64,000 nt of DNA from Didymella arachidicola (Eukaryota; Ascomycota; Dothideomycetes; Pleosporales; Didymellaceae), in contig CM049994.1 in assembly GCA_016630955.3 (NCBI GenBank), positions 1,736,001 to 1,800,000 on the forward strand, given 5' to 3'. Shown in pieces: positions 30,148 to 40,927 of the stretch. The translations under genes were made by a program, and so were the position numbers. Below the pieces are notes generated by a model that had not been told where the DNA came from, ran no database searches, and saw only the letters and a list, made by a program, of their open reading frames with translations. How positions within the stretch are numbered: the first letter of the stretch is position 1; every line of letters begins with the position of its first letter.

Positions 30148-31802
30148 GACGATGGCGGGTCATCGCTCATGCTGGTGTCTTCCCTCTCCGAGGTGGACGG
30201 GTCAGTGTGGATAGTCGATTGTGGGCGGATGCTGCCGGCAGACAGCTGTCCTACATTGAGGCTTCTCTGGCCTGTGGCGGCCCGCCTTGGTCTCTTTGCT
30301 CTGCCAGTGGAAGAGGAGGATGGATAGGAGTTAGTCGTTGTAGGAAGTGATGCGGAAGCCCTGCTATCTCCTTCTTGCCTCTGGGTGGGAGGCTGGGGAG
30401 GCGCTGTCTCCGATGCCTCTAGAGGAGTAGTCTCAGGCTGAAGCGTTGCCTGTCTGAGGGTCTCTTCGACTGTCCTGTAGAGGTGCTGCTGTGCTATCTT
30501 GCCTGCGCGTCGGATAGCCTTCAGCTCGGCTCTTGTAGGCTTGATGCTGTGTCCGTTGACCCGGCGAGGGGCTGCAGGGCAGTTGGCGTGGCTAGCTGGG
30601 TGTGGTCCGTGGCAGTTGGCGCACACGGCTTTGTGGGCGCAGTTGTCCCCGTACGGTCCTTGGTGTCTGTCTGTGCGGTCTCCACAGTGCACGCAGCGCG
30701 CTACCTGGGTGCATCGGGCAGCGTTACAGTAGCCCTGGCAGCCTGGGTTGTGGCGCTGGATGGTAGGGTGCTTGTTGATCACCTTGGAGTACTCGCTGAT
30801 ACCAAAAAGGCGGAACGAGCGGACTGGCTCCTTGTAAGAGATGATCCAGGTGGTAAGGCCACGGTGGTTGGCTCCATGTCGTGAGGCCCTGCAGCTGACC
30901 GGCTGCCTGCCTGTTTGCGAGCATACCTCTTCCTCCACTAGCTGGATAGTCGTGGGTAGTTCTGTGCCGTCGAGGGTTCGAAGGGAACTGGGTACTCCCT
31001 GTACTGCGTAGTTGATCCAGCGTTCTGGGACCCTTACCGCGTCTCCGTCTAGTGCTCTCGCTAGAAGTTCCTGGTTTTCTTGGGTTAGAAGCTGGTCCCG
31101 GATAGACTTATTAGCTGGGGTGATCGCCCAGCCTGTTTTGATTGGTGATGCGGCAGGTATGTCCCTCAGGGTGATTCCTCCTATGCTCTTGCAAACTGCC
31201 TGTCTTACCGCAAATGGTGAGGGTTGTTGCAGTCGCATTGTTGGGTTGGAGATGGCTATGAAGATTCGATCGTCTTCTTTGGGCTTAGCCGACGGACCAG
31301 GCCGGGGTTTAGCAGGGATCAGGGGTCGGTTGGCACCCCTATCTGAGATTTGGGGGTCTCTGGCTACGTCCGCCCAAGAGCGGCGTCCTGACTCTTGGCT
31401 CCCGGGGTTGCTGTGATTAGTGTCACTGCTCCAGCGAGAGCTAGGGGGAGAGTTGCTTGGGGAGAGGGAGGTCAGCGCGTGAACGACCCTCTGCTGCAGC
31501 TCCTGTGCGATCCTGGCTTCTTGCGGGTTAGTGTAGCCCTGTGCGTGTTGATCTACGGCTGCTGCGAAGGCAGTAGTGATGGTGTTCCATAGCTGGGTAA
31601 TTTGCTGAGTCTCAGCGATGTGGCGTTGGACGGCATCAGAGACTCGAGGTTTGGGAGCGCCCCCACCGGGGTTCTGGCTGCTCAGAAGGGGCGCATGGTG
31701 CTGCATGTCCTCCTGGGGCCGTCTTGGAGCGCGTGTATACAACTGCTGGGGGATCTCGTAGTCTGGGGACCCTGTGTGCTGGGAAGAGGGAGACTCTGCC
31801 AT
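30141..31802 (-). CDS. LINE-B ORF1 (gag-like)
   Basis: 553-aa protein identical to LINE-A ORF1: low-complexity N-terminus, RRM-like centre, three CCHC-like knuckles at about residues 350-420, and a basic tail. It starts at ATG 31802, about 150 bp inside the element 5' end. The short 5' UTR (31803-31949) must contain the internal promoter if the element is autonomous. Confidence 0.9.
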   Translation of the reverse strand: MAESPSSQHTGSPDYEIPQQLYTRAPRRPQEDMQHHAPLLSSQNPGGGAPKPRVSDAVQRHIAETQQITQLWNTITTAFAAAVDQHAQGYTNPQEARIAQELQQRVVHALTSLSPSNSPPSSRWSSDTNHSNPGSQESGRRSWADVARDPQISDRGANRPLIPAKPRPGPSAKPKEDDRIFIAISNPTMRLQQPSPFAVRQAVCKSIGGITLRDIPAASPIKTGWAITPANKSIRDQLLTQENQELLARALDGDAVRVPERWINYAVQGVPSSLRTLDGTELPTTIQLVEEEVCSQTGRQPVSCRASRHGANHRGLTTWIISYKEPVRSFRLFGISEYSKVINKHPTIQRHNPGCQGYCNAARCTQVARCVHCGDRTDRHQGPYGDNCAHKAVCANCHGPHPASHANCPAAPRRVNGHSIKPTRAELKAIRRAGKIAQQHLYRTVEETLRQATLQPETTPLEASETAPPQPPTQRQEGDSRASASLPTTTNSYPSSSSTGRAKRPRRAATGQRSLNVGQLSAGSIRPQSTIHTDPSTSEREDTSMSDDPPSSC

Positions 31803-31949
31803 CCTATTAAGCTCCTTGCGCGTCGCGCAGGGGGCCTAGGCGGACGTTAGAGGTACTCCCAGAGTGGCCGCAGTGAGCCGGATCGTTTGCTGTGATTTTT
31901 GGGGCTTCTGTGAAGGAAACCCAGAAATCAAAAGATTGGTGTTCGGTGG

Positions 31950-33079
31950 GGGTTAAATGGGTGTACACCTGTCGCCTTGAACGAGCTAAAGATATTCTTT
32001 GCAGTGAAGCTGCTTGCCCAAGCATCCCAGAACAGGCCAAAGAAGTCAGCTTTAGTTACAGGCACTAGGCCTTGATGCTTGTGAAGGCGTGTTGCCAGCT
32101 TCTTTGAGTATGCTGTGCTGAGAGGCTTAAACATTACCACATCAAGCGGCTGCAGCGTGTGCGTGCTGTGAGGTGGATAGATACCTAACAGTATCTTATG
32201 CCTGTGGCAATACTCCAGAAACTCTTCTGTTAGGTGGCTCCCGTGGCCATCCACAAGCAACAGGCGGTACTTTCTCCGAGCTTTGGCTGTTGTGAAGCGC
32301 TCAAACACCTGCTGGAGCCAGGCAAGACCAAGCCCATCGTTTGACCAGCCACTGCCTGATACTCCAAAGAAGGCCATATGTTCTCCTACCTTCACATCCT
32401 CTACCCATGTGTTTTGTATGTTCTTTGAGTCAGCTGCGTAAATGAGAGCTGGCGGCAACGCTGTGCCGTCAGCGCATACACACGCTAACAAGCTTATCCA
32501 TTCACGATTACCATCCTGCAGCATCTGCTTAAACTGCTTCTTCTTAAACAGCCTCCTGCTAAAGATCCTCTTCTGTCTGCCAACGGCTCCAACCATGAAG
32601 CCTTTCTCATCCATATTGTACGTATGCTCAGGCTCCACTTCGTAGAAGTTGATTTTGCTGCCTAGCTGTTCAAAGTACACCTTGTACTTATCACTAGAGT
32701 CAGCAGCGTGGCGTTGTCGATCCATAGAAGTGCTCCATTGGGATGTAAGCTCATCTTGGTGTCGGTGGAGGAAGCGTGTGACCCAGCTCTCGGAGACAGG
32801 GTGTCCAGCGATATCAGACGCGTAATTCTGCACCATCTCTCTTGTAGGAGGTAACTTTTGCTCTGTCAATCCCTCCAGATACGTCACAAGCTCTGCCTCC
32901 TGTTCTGGTTGAAGATTGCGACGTGCTAAACCTGCCTCTGCACGCGACCCGCTGACACCTCGGTGCTTGCGCGACAACGTTGAGCGATTAACACTATGCT
33001 TTTTAGCTATTGTCGCGTAGCAAACTTCTTCGCTAGAGTTAAGAGCATCTAGCTCTGCAAGGGCTTCTTCCATAGTCAT
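31950..33079 (-). pseudogene. Fot1-3 transposase, 5' part
   Basis: Group-I Fot1 transposase from ATG 33079: psq HTH (around IAKKHSVNRSTLSRKH), CENP-B-type domain, catalytic D in YNMDEKGF, D in LLVDGHGSH, and D in TLQPLDVVMF with 35-residue spacing. The frame is intact through FKATGVHPFNP, where LINE-B interrupts it at 31949. Translation then runs about 5 codons into the LINE and stops. All catalytic residues are upstream of the break, so a truncated product lacking the coiled-coil tail is possible. Confidence 0.9.
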
Positions 33080-33175
33080 CGTGGCGTTGAGTTGTGGGGG
33101 GTGCGAAGTTGGGACGAAATCGCGATCGCGTGCATTGACTGACGGCGTGCATTGAGTGCACGGACACGGTATCTA

Positions 33176-35030
33176 ACGTGTTTTACAAGCGAGTCGTCAA
33201 TACAAGCGAGTCGTCAGCCCCACCAACTCTGTGCACCTCTTAACGCGTATATCTTAACAACGCAATAGTAAAGTATCTAGAAATTAATAGAGTAGATTAA
33301 GCAGTAGCTACAGCCTCTTTCTTGCATGTACGTGAGTTGTGCCCAGTCTCCCTACACGTCTTACAGCGCGCCAGAGCCTGGCGGCTAAGGCCTGATCGCT
33401 CTCCTCCATGACGCTCCTCACGAGCAAGCTGCTGATCTGCCTCACGTTGAGCAAGTATATCCTCTCCAGTCCCCTTTGTTAACACTCCTTGCTTCTGTAT
33501 ACGCTTCTTCTTGCGCTCCCTACGCTTTGACGCTGCTTTGTTAGCCCTCTCAAGGCTAGCAATCCTTTCCTTCATCAGCTCAGCTGAGAGGATCATCATC
33601 TCAGCTCCTTTCTTAAGCTGGTCTATCTTCTCAATTATAGAAGCTGGTGACGAGCTCTTGTGCTGGCGTATGCGCTCACGAATTAGGCTTGATTGAGCCT
33701 CAAGCTCGCGGGCGTTGCTTGGAGTACGAGCCTCCCAGAGAGCCTCTGTGAGAGCCGCTGGTGGAGTAGGTGTACGTAGCTGTACGTCTAGCTTTGAGAG
33801 GACAGTCTCTGGCTGATAAGGTACTAGACCTGCTCCCCGGAAGGCTGAGCAGATATTGACTGGCGTAAACGATCGATTAAAGGCTGCCTTAAACGCAGGC
33901 AGACACTCAAGCTTGGTGATGTGGTTGATGTGGTTGCGCATCAGGCTCTCTACCTCACGACTGTAAGCGCGCTTCAACGGGGAGAAGCAGCCAACGTCAA
34001 GAGGCTGGAGTAGGTGAGAGGAGTGAGGTGGCATACAGAGCGTGTAGATGTTGTGCTCCTTGCAGAGCTCCTGGAATCCAAGAGAGTGGTGGCTCTCGTG
34101 GCCGTCAAGGATAAGTAGGCGCCGCGCTCCTACTACACGAGCCTGAGTGTGAGCGTTAAAGTGCTTCAGCCACTCTACCCCAAGCTCGTTATTTGTCCAG
34201 CCATTGTCGCTAACTGCAATTGCCCAGTTGCGTGGGATCTCTGTCTCCTCATACCAGGCAGAGAGGTGGTACTTGCCAGCAAAGATTAGGAACGGTGGGA
34301 CTGACCAGCCAGCAGCGTTGATAGCTGCTATTACTGTCACCCACTCACGGTCGCCAGGCTGAACAGTCTTTGGCCTGCCTCTCCTCTCTGATCCTGTCAC
34401 AACAAGCTGCGTTGTGATCTTGCCCATCATAAAGCCAGCCTCGTCAAAGTTGTAGACGTCTTCGTCGCAGATGCCGTACTTGGCCTTTGTCTGCTCTACA
34501 AGCTCAAACCAGCCTTGGATAAGGACAGGATCCTCGCATAGAGCTCTCTGCCTGTCATACGCTCGGTTGAAACGCGTTGTAAGACTCTCTGTACGCTTAA
34601 CAAAGTTGCGCGGCCAGTGGACGCCAACCTGACTAGCACTGCGTGCAGCCAGCAGTCTATTAGCCATATCACGTACAGCTGCGTACGTAGGCGCAAATCC
34701 ACGTAGATCTAGATCAAGTATGTATTTAACAATCACCTCCTCTTCTAGCTGGGTAAGCTTCTTTGAGTTGGGCTGGCAATCGCGTCGGGCAGGCTTCCCA
34801 GCGCGTCGGTCGCGCATTGTCATACGAGGGACGTTAAAGGCTAGAGCAGCGCGGCTTTCAGACTGAATCTGCTTTGAAACAATAGAATTAATAGCAAGCT
34901 GAACATCAGCTTCATTTGATAGTACTTGAGGGGCATAGCGTTGAGGCATGATGAAAAGACTTAAGGTGGTTGATCAAAGTTGGTGGGGCCGACGACTCGC
35001 TTGTATTGACGACTCGCTTGTAAAACACGT
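33176..35030 (-). mobile_element. Fot1-4: complete Fot1/pogo element
   Basis: 1855-bp element with about 50-bp TIRs beginning ACGTGTTTTACAAGCGAG, TA duplications at 33174-33175 and 35031-35032, and two copies of ACAAGCGAGTCGTCA in each TIR. Only 2 bp (TC) separate its TA from the TA of Fot1-3. Confidence 0.95.
33297..34949 (-). CDS. Fot1/pogo transposase with C-terminal CCHC knuckle
   Basis: Intact 550-aa group-II transposase. Order: psq HTH (about 15-60), CENP-B/Tc5-type DNA-binding domain (about 65-130), DDE_1 core with D in YNFDEAGF, D in LILDGHESH and D in LLQPLDVGCF (35-residue spacing), then helical coiled coil, a KKKRI basic stretch, and a C-x2-C-x4-H-x4-C knuckle (CKTCRETGHNSRTC) 10 residues from the end. 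The knuckle is of retroviral Gag type and may bind single-stranded nucleic acid or DNA ends. With intact TIRs the element may be active. Confidence 0.92.
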   Translation of the reverse strand: MPQRYAPQVLSNEADVQLAINSIVSKQIQSESRAALAFNVPRMTMRDRRAGKPARRDCQPNSKKLTQLEEEVIVKYILDLDLRGFAPTYAAVRDMANRLLAARSASQVGVHWPRNFVKRTESLTTRFNRAYDRQRALCEDPVLIQGWFELVEQTKAKYGICDEDVYNFDEAGFMMGKITTQLVVTGSERRGRPKTVQPGDREWVTVIAAINAAGWSVPPFLIFAGKYHLSAWYEETEIPRNWAIAVSDNGWTNNELGVEWLKHFNAHTQARVVGARRLLILDGHESHHSLGFQELCKEHNIYTLCMPPHSSHLLQPLDVGCFSPLKRAYSREVESLMRNHINHITKLECLPAFKAAFNRSFTPVNICSAFRGAGLVPYQPETVLSKLDVQLRTPTPPAALTEALWEARTPSNARELEAQSSLIRERIRQHKSSSPASIIEKIDQLKKGAEMMILSAELMKERIASLERANKAASKRRERKKKRIQKQGVLTKGTGEDILAQREADQQLAREERHGGERSGLSRQALARCKTCRETGHNSRTCKKEAVATA

Positions 35031-35032
35031 TA

Positions 35033-37300
35033 GGCCCTTGCGCGGCACGATTAGTAACACAGTTTAGGTTCACGACAGCGCTTGGCCTGCGACACACCCC
35101 CTCAGAGCTCAGTCAGTCTTAGATGAGGTCTGATTGTCATCAGAGTTAGCCTCTTCGTGTCGACGCGCTAGATCAATCTGCGATGAGATATCAACCAGGC
35201 CTAAGTGACGTACGAATTAAGAGTGCTTTTCTGCTAAGAGTAGTTTAGTGAAGCCGTCCGAAGGCATTTCAGTTGTTGGAACCTATTGAACTGTGACTGT
35301 GCCGTCTCTGTAGACCTGCCTCAGCTATAGGCTATGGATGTTAACGTGCTTTAGCTTTAACGACGCTTGGGGTCTGTCCTTCTGGATCAGCCCTGTGGTC
35401 TGCTGGTTGTCACAGAGTATGCGAGGTTGCTGCTTAGGATCAAACTGTATCTGCTTGAACAGCCGGTATAGACCTATTGTCTCCTTCGCTGTGTGTGACA
35501 GCGAGAGCAACTTAGCTTCAGTTGTTAACGTGGTTACAGTCTTCTGTTTCGATGACTGCCACATAATCGGCCTATTGAAGAGCTTCATGAGGTAGCCCTG
35601 CGTGGATCTTCGAGTCTCTGGATCATCCGCGAACAATGCGTCGCTTAACAGCTGAAGTACCTCTTCATCGCGTGTCTCTACTTTAGTGGTTGTTTCCACT
35701 AAGCCTAAGAACTCGATGGCATAGTACTTCGTGGCCAGGAGATATGCGAGAACTTGTTTCGCGTAACGCAGGTGCTCTGGTGAAGGATTTAATGTGAACT
35801 GACTTAACTAGCTGGCTGCAAAAGACACATTAGGTCGTAATACGACTGCTGCATACAGGATCAAGCCTACCTTTTCTTGCATCTCTGTACTCTGATGAAG
35901 CGTTGCTTGTCCCTCGTACTGTTGAGGGCGATAAGACGAGAGGAGAGGCGTTGTAGCCGTTCTTCTAGTGTTGTCTATGCCGAACTTGGTACAGATCTTC
36001 TTAATGTACCCGTGTTGGCTGATCTAGAGCTTCTTGTCTCTAGTGTTTCAGAGGATGCTGATGTTGAGGAAGGAGACTGCTTCGCTTAAATCCTTGATCC
36101 CGTACCTGCTGTTTAATCTTAGCTTAAAGTCTTGAATAAGGTGAATACATTCCGGTTGTGCGATAACAAGCATGTCGTCTACGTAGAGAAACAGGATTAG
36201 TCCTGTTTGGTTGTTGATGAGTATGCATAGCTCATCTGGGTAATAATCAAATCCTAGACTCTTAAGGAACGATACAAGCTTATTAAACTATAGTTTAGGT
36301 AACTTGCGCAGTCTATACAGCGCCTTCCGCAGCTTCTAGACTTTGTCTAGAGTGCAGTACCCTAGCGGACAGGTTGTATATACCTCTTCGTCCATGTCAG
36401 CATTAGTAAAGGCGTTCTTAAAGTCGATTTAGTGACAAAGAAGCCCAAATGCACAGACAAGGGCTATTAGGATACGAAAGCTGCAGTATGCTCCTGTTGC
36501 TGCGTATATATCGTCAGAGACGTGGTGTTAAAGATTACCTCTCACGCAGATCTGTGCTTTGTAACGGACAAGGTAGCTAGCGTTGTTAACTTTGTATGTG
36601 AACACCCATTCAAGCGGCAGTACTTGCTTACCTTCTAGGTAGTCCACCAGCTCGAAGGTTTTCTTCTCCTTAAGTGATGCAAGTTCAGTGTCTGCAGCAC
36701 GCCGGAACCCTTTGCCTTTAGGATGTCGCTTTAGCTGATGCCAGAAGTCTGGTGGCGGCAATAGGTCTTTCCGATGCATGCGTATAGCCTGTGCTGCTGC
36801 AAAAGCGTGAGCTACTTGCTGACCGAGTTTGGCACGCTCGAGTAGTAGAGCATAAGCTTGCCGTCTTGCTTTCTTCTCGCTATAACGCTGCGTAGCGTAA
36901 GTTTGTTTGGCACCAACGGCGTCTTAACCTTTCTGCGACAGCCGAATGTTCTGTCCGGTACTAGTGCATAGGTTTTGGAGGACGGATGCGTTAGTAGTAG
37001 CGCCTATCCTGTGACTAAGTACCTCTTGCGTGGTACTTCTCTAATGCGGACCTAAGCCTAACGATACTAGAGTTGGGTATGGCCATCGCGCAGGTGCACC
37101 CTAAAGCATGACTTGCAGAGGTGTTCCTTGTAGCGACGCTCTATCTCCTCCTAAGTCCGCGGGTGGAGCCTTATAGCCTTGTGCTCCAGTTTGTGCTTCT
37201 ACTAGCTCTGCAGTGTTGCTCCTAATAAGAAGCACGTTGTTGTCTAACTTGTCTATATCGGCGTTATTAAGTGTAGCAGACAGAGCTTGCTCGCACTGTA
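35033..37300 (-). pseudogene. Ty1/copia polyprotein relic
   Basis: Decayed minus-strand copia pol. Order on the coding strand: a piece before the RT (37200-36780), an RT start at 36779-36528 (FWHQLKRHPKGKGF, then ELVDYLEGKQVLPLEWVFTYK), the catalytic LFLYVDDMLVIAQPE at about 36200-36160, and RNase H at 35699-35325 (STQGYLMKLF, SLSHTAKETIGLYRLF, LCDNQQTTGLI). Many stops and frameshifts separate the parts. I found no LTRs, integrase or gag with certainty. The relic is older than the intact Fot1 copies beside it. Confidence 0.8.
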
Positions 37301-37994
37301 GAGGATCCTTAGAGTGTTATAGACCGTACGTGGTATTTTTATCTATGCGTACGTCTTATAATATAATCACGCGGTTAGACTGTAGTATCTAGATCTTATA
37401 GATGTTAGTTGCTTTAGTTCTAATAAGCTATCCTATAAGCACTTTCTTATATAATTTTGCTCTAGCTAGATAATCTCTCTAGTTCTTAATTAGTACGTAA
37501 GCCTATAATTAAATAATCTTTAATTATAAAAGGTTAGGCTAATAACTATATACTATCTTAAACAGTATTTTCTAGTCTTTACGCTATACTAGAATATAGT
37601 TTAGAAGATATATAGCGTGTGTAACTATATATAGCTATAATCTATAAGGTAATCTACTCTATATATAAAGTTTTCGCGCTATAGTTATAATTACCCCCCT
37701 AGAATATTTAGTAAGACTATTCTAATCTAGAGTATCTAGTAACATATATATAGTAAATAGAATAGTTAATAAATAGAATACTTTTACTAAAACCTTACTA
37801 ATACACTCTTCCTCTATAAATATCTTAATAATAACTATATTTTAACGCGTTTAAAGAGTGTTAGGTATAGCTTACACTTTAAGCTCTTTAATAAGACTCT
37901 AAACTCTCCTTATAACACGCTGTAGTTATCTATAATATGCCCTTAACTATACTATATTATTAACGTACTAGATAACCTTTATATAGTAATACTA
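37301..37994. other. AT-rich, RIP-decayed stretch without gene
   Basis: Dominated by TA-rich words (CTATA, TAGTA) with stops in all frames; typical of a RIP-shredded repeat, probably the 5' remainder of the copia relic. Ends at the TA target of Fot1-5. Confidence 0.6.
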
Positions 37995-39843
37995 ACGTGT
38001 TTTATCACCGAGCGGGCCACCATCACCGAGTGGGCCGCCCTTACCAACATCACGTCTGTTACACGTCTATTACACTTAACCACAACACTGCGCAAATATA
38101 TTATCTATCTTATGTTATTCTTCAGAAGCGTTGCTATTATCTGACTCTACAATCTCAACAGTGCAGGTGCGCGTGTTGTGGCCAGTCTTGCCACAACGTC
38201 CACAGTGCCTCTCTTTGCGCACCCGCTTTGCATGCTGTTCGGCTGCCTCCTTACCGCCACCGTCCTTCCCAGCCATTAAGTCCTGTACGTCACCCACTGT
38301 AAGACTCTCCTCTGTCCGAATATACCTTCTTTTGCGACTGCGCTGCTCTGTTAACGCGTTAATTGACTTCCGAAGCCCTGCCAGTTCCCGAGCCTGCAAC
38401 ACCGAATTATGACCTATAGTAGCCATGCCTTTTGCAAGCGAGTCAACTGCTTGCAGAAGAGGAGAGATAGGTGATTCTCTGTGCCTTTGTATGCGCTCAC
38501 GAACTAGCGTTGATTGCGCCTCTATCTCTTTTATTGTAGCTGGTGTTTTAGACTCCCATGGGGTGGCCTCTGGTGGTGGAGGTGTTGGCGTGCGAACCAC
38601 CACATCAAGCTTTGATAGCACTCGCTCTGGATCGTAAGGAACTAAACCAGCGCCTCTGAAGCTTGCCAGGATATTTTCTGTTGTAATTGCCTTGTCGAAA
38701 GCAATGCGAAAGGCTGGCAAGAACGTCTCTTTCTTAACTTGCGTGACAGAGTACCTTGTCCAGCTGTCGATCTCAGCGTAGTACGCCCGCTTCAAGGGGG
38801 CAAAACAGCCCACGTCAAGCGGCTGCAACAGGTGCGACGAGTGTGGGGGCATACACAAGGTAATAATCTTGTGTTCTGTGCAATATTGATGAAATGCAGC
38901 AGAGTTGTGGCTCTCGTGGCCGTCTACAATTAGTAGACGGTACGCACCCACAGTACGCTCCTTTGTATGCGCGTCAAAGTGCTTCAACCACTTTAGACCA
39001 AGTTCATTTGTTGTCCAGCCGTTGGCGCTTGTTTCAATTACCCATTCCCGAGGCAGGCCTGGGTACCAGCTTGATATAAGGACCTTGCCACCAAAGATAA
39101 TGAAGGGCGGGATAGCCCAGCCAGCAGCGCAGATGCCCTGGATGATTGTGACCCAGTCACGGTTGCCTGGCTGTATCTTCTTTGGATTGGTACGCTTCTC
39201 AGAGCCTGTAAAGACCATCTGAGCGCATATTATGCCCATCATGAACCCAGACTCATCAAAATTGTATGTGTCTTTATCAAGGATGCCGTACTTCTCCTTT
39301 GTCTTCCTCACCAGCTCGAACCAGGGCGTTATGACGCGTGCGTCTTCGTTCAGAGCTCGCTGTCGATCGTATGGACGGCTGCGCCGAAGCTTGACTTCTT
39401 TGGTACGCGTTCTGAACCTGTCTACCCAGCACTTGCCAACAGGTCCTTCACCGCGCGCAGCAAGTAGATCATTGGCCATTTCTTCCACCATAGTCCTTGT
39501 AGCGCCTATCCCTCGCTCGTCCAGCTCAAGTATACGTCTCACTATTGCCTCCTCCTCTGTCTTCTTTAGCTTCTTTGAGTTGGGCTCGGTATCGCGTCGT
39601 GAAGGCTTTCCGTCGCGTCGTCGTTGGAGCGTTGTTCGGGGGACGTCAAATGCTTTAGACGCGTGTCTTGTACTATTAGGCACAGGACCTTTTGTAGCCT
39701 GGATGGCAAGGTATAGTGTGCCTTCGTTGTAGGTTAATTGCGCGTTGTGTTGTGGTGACATGACTGTAATAGACGGTAAGAGACGCGATGTTGGTGAGGG
39801 CGGCCCACTCGGTGATAGTGGCCCGCTCGGTGATAAAACACGT
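37995..39843 (-). mobile_element. Fot1-5: complete Fot1/pogo element
   Basis: 1849-bp element. TIRs start ACGTGTTTTATCACCGAG and hold two ATCACCGAGYGGGCC motifs. TA duplications lie at 37993-37994 and 39844-39845. It sits clean between AT-rich decayed sequence on both sides, so it arrived after that decay. Confidence 0.95.
38115..39761 (-). CDS. Fot1/pogo transposase with C-terminal CCHC knuckle
   Basis: Intact 548-aa group-II transposase: psq HTH (around SKAFDVPRTTLQRR), CENP-B-type domain, DDE_1 core (YNFDESGF, LIVDGHESH, LLQPLDVGCF, DD35D), coiled coil, RKRRY basic patch, and knuckle CGRCGKTGHNTRTC followed by an acidic tail. It differs from the Fot1-4, -6 and -7 proteins throughout and so is its own family. 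No disabling mutation is seen. Confidence 0.92.
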   Translation of the reverse strand: MSPQHNAQLTYNEGTLYLAIQATKGPVPNSTRHASKAFDVPRTTLQRRRDGKPSRRDTEPNSKKLKKTEEEAIVRRILELDERGIGATRTMVEEMANDLLAARGEGPVGKCWVDRFRTRTKEVKLRRSRPYDRQRALNEDARVITPWFELVRKTKEKYGILDKDTYNFDESGFMMGIICAQMVFTGSEKRTNPKKIQPGNRDWVTIIQGICAAGWAIPPFIIFGGKVLISSWYPGLPREWVIETSANGWTTNELGLKWLKHFDAHTKERTVGAYRLLIVDGHESHNSAAFHQYCTEHKIITLCMPPHSSHLLQPLDVGCFAPLKRAYYAEIDSWTRYSVTQVKKETFLPAFRIAFDKAITTENILASFRGAGLVPYDPERVLSKLDVVVRTPTPPPPEATPWESKTPATIKEIEAQSTLVRERIQRHRESPISPLLQAVDSLAKGMATIGHNSVLQARELAGLRKSINALTEQRSRKRRYIRTEESLTVGDVQDLMAGKDGGGKEAAEQHAKRVRKERHCGRCGKTGHNTRTCTVEIVESDNSNASEE

Positions 39844-39845
39844 TA

Positions 39846-40319
39846 TAGCTAACTTATAGAACTTAACTAGCGCTAAGAAGTAGGTAATTATTATACGTAT
39901 ACTTAAGCTAGTTACGTAAGGAGAGTCCTTCTAGCTTAAAATTATAGCTAATATAGCTAATTCTCTATAAAGAGAGCGCAGTTTAGCCCCTATTAGCCTA
40001 AGGTAGGCTAGTAGGTTTGTTTTGCGTTAGGAGAAGCTTAAAATAGTTTTTAATTGCAAGTATAACTATAAGCAAGCCCTCTATAAGGATTCTAAGGTAA
40101 TCTAGGGCTAGTTTAGCCTAGTAGCTAATACTAAAGCTAAGTATAGTATCTTAAATAATAATATATATAACTTTAATAAGATAGGCTTTATAATAGGCTA
40201 GATATCTAGTAGAGTAGTTATTATAGATATAGAGAAGCTAGAGTAAGTAAAGTAGATCTAGCTAGGTAACTAGAAGTAGGTAATAGTTATTAAGAGTATT
40301 AATACTACTAGGTAGGCTA
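39846..40319 (-). pseudogene. RIP-decayed Fot1 relic, part 1 (host of Gypsy-1)
   Basis: Read left to right on the plus strand it aligns with the transposase coding strand of the Fot1-6/-7 type (segments YDYKRALCEDP, then ANVKAKYGI and YNFDE), with C replaced by T and G by A almost throughout and many stops. The alignment runs up to GGCTA at 40315-40319, where Gypsy-1 starts, and resumes at 47513. The strand given here should be read as uncertain; coding sense is plus. Confidence 0.75.
40315..40319. repeat. Gypsy-1 target-site duplication GGCTA
   Basis: GGCTA at 40315-40319 and again at 47513-47517, immediately outside the two LTRs. Confidence 0.93.
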
Positions 40320-40797
40320 TGTTGAAGTCGTACTTTAAGCAAAGCTCGTAAGCACTAATTCTATTGGTTCTCAGGGATGAGTACGGTGACAGGAAGCCGA
40401 GGGGGTTGGTTGCAATAAGGTGTACAGATACGATCTGTCAGTCTTGAGAGCAGGGTAACGATGAGTAGTACAGAGTAGACTGTCTAGCTCGAAGGTTGGG
40501 TTTGAGATCCAAAGACAAACTTTAACTTAGGATTGAACACACACTGTAAGAGTTGTGTTCCTACTAAATATATACTAAGGGAATTCTGTGTGCATGTTGC
40601 TAATACTTAAGCCACCTTAGGTGGTTAAGCCATCGCAGGTGGTCGAACCATTGCAGGTGGTCGAGCCATCGCAGGTGGTCGAGCCATCGCGGGTGGTCGA
40701 GCTTGGCGAGGTGGTCAGTCACGTGACACGTGACACGCTGTCGCCCTAAGCGATGCCCCGCTTCCTATCAGTACCTGTTCTTTCGGAGATCGTAACA
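40320..40797 (-). repeat. Gypsy-1 3' LTR
   Basis: 478 bp, TGTT...AACA ends. U3 contains tandem 17-bp units close to CCATCGCAGGTGGTCGA (40630-40712). The R/U5 part is shared with the other gypsy LTRs. A purine tract (GAAGGGGGGGAGG on the element strand, about 40800-40816) lies just inside, the expected polypurine tract. Confidence 0.93.
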
Positions 40798-40927
40798 CTA
40801 CCTCCCCCCTTCTAGCATATCGTCCTCGATATATCGTTTATCCGTGCCGCGGGTCGCAGGGTAGGTCTCTCTTTTATAAGTACTGTCCGTAGGTCGCTCC
40901 TTATGATGTTCCATAGCCTTCCTAACC

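Larger units (their letters stand above)
25906..31949 (-). mobile_element. LINE-B: full-length Tad1-like LINE inside Fot1-3
   Basis: 6044-bp full-length LINE on the minus strand, flanked by a 12-bp duplication. Its 5' end at 31949 begins CCACCGAACACC and its 3' end is a (CCAA)n tail at 25906-25930. Both ORFs are intact and give the same proteins as LINE-A, which points to very recent transposition. Confidence 0.96.
24983..33169 (-). mobile_element. Fot1-3: Fot1/pogo element split by LINE-B
   Basis: Perfect 43-bp TIRs at 24983-25025 and 33127-33169, with TA duplications at 24981-24982 and 33170-33171. Each TIR holds two copies of TCAATGCACGC 17 bp apart. Without the LINE and its 12-bp duplication the element is about 2.1 kb. 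Perfect TIRs indicate a young element. Confidence 0.95.
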
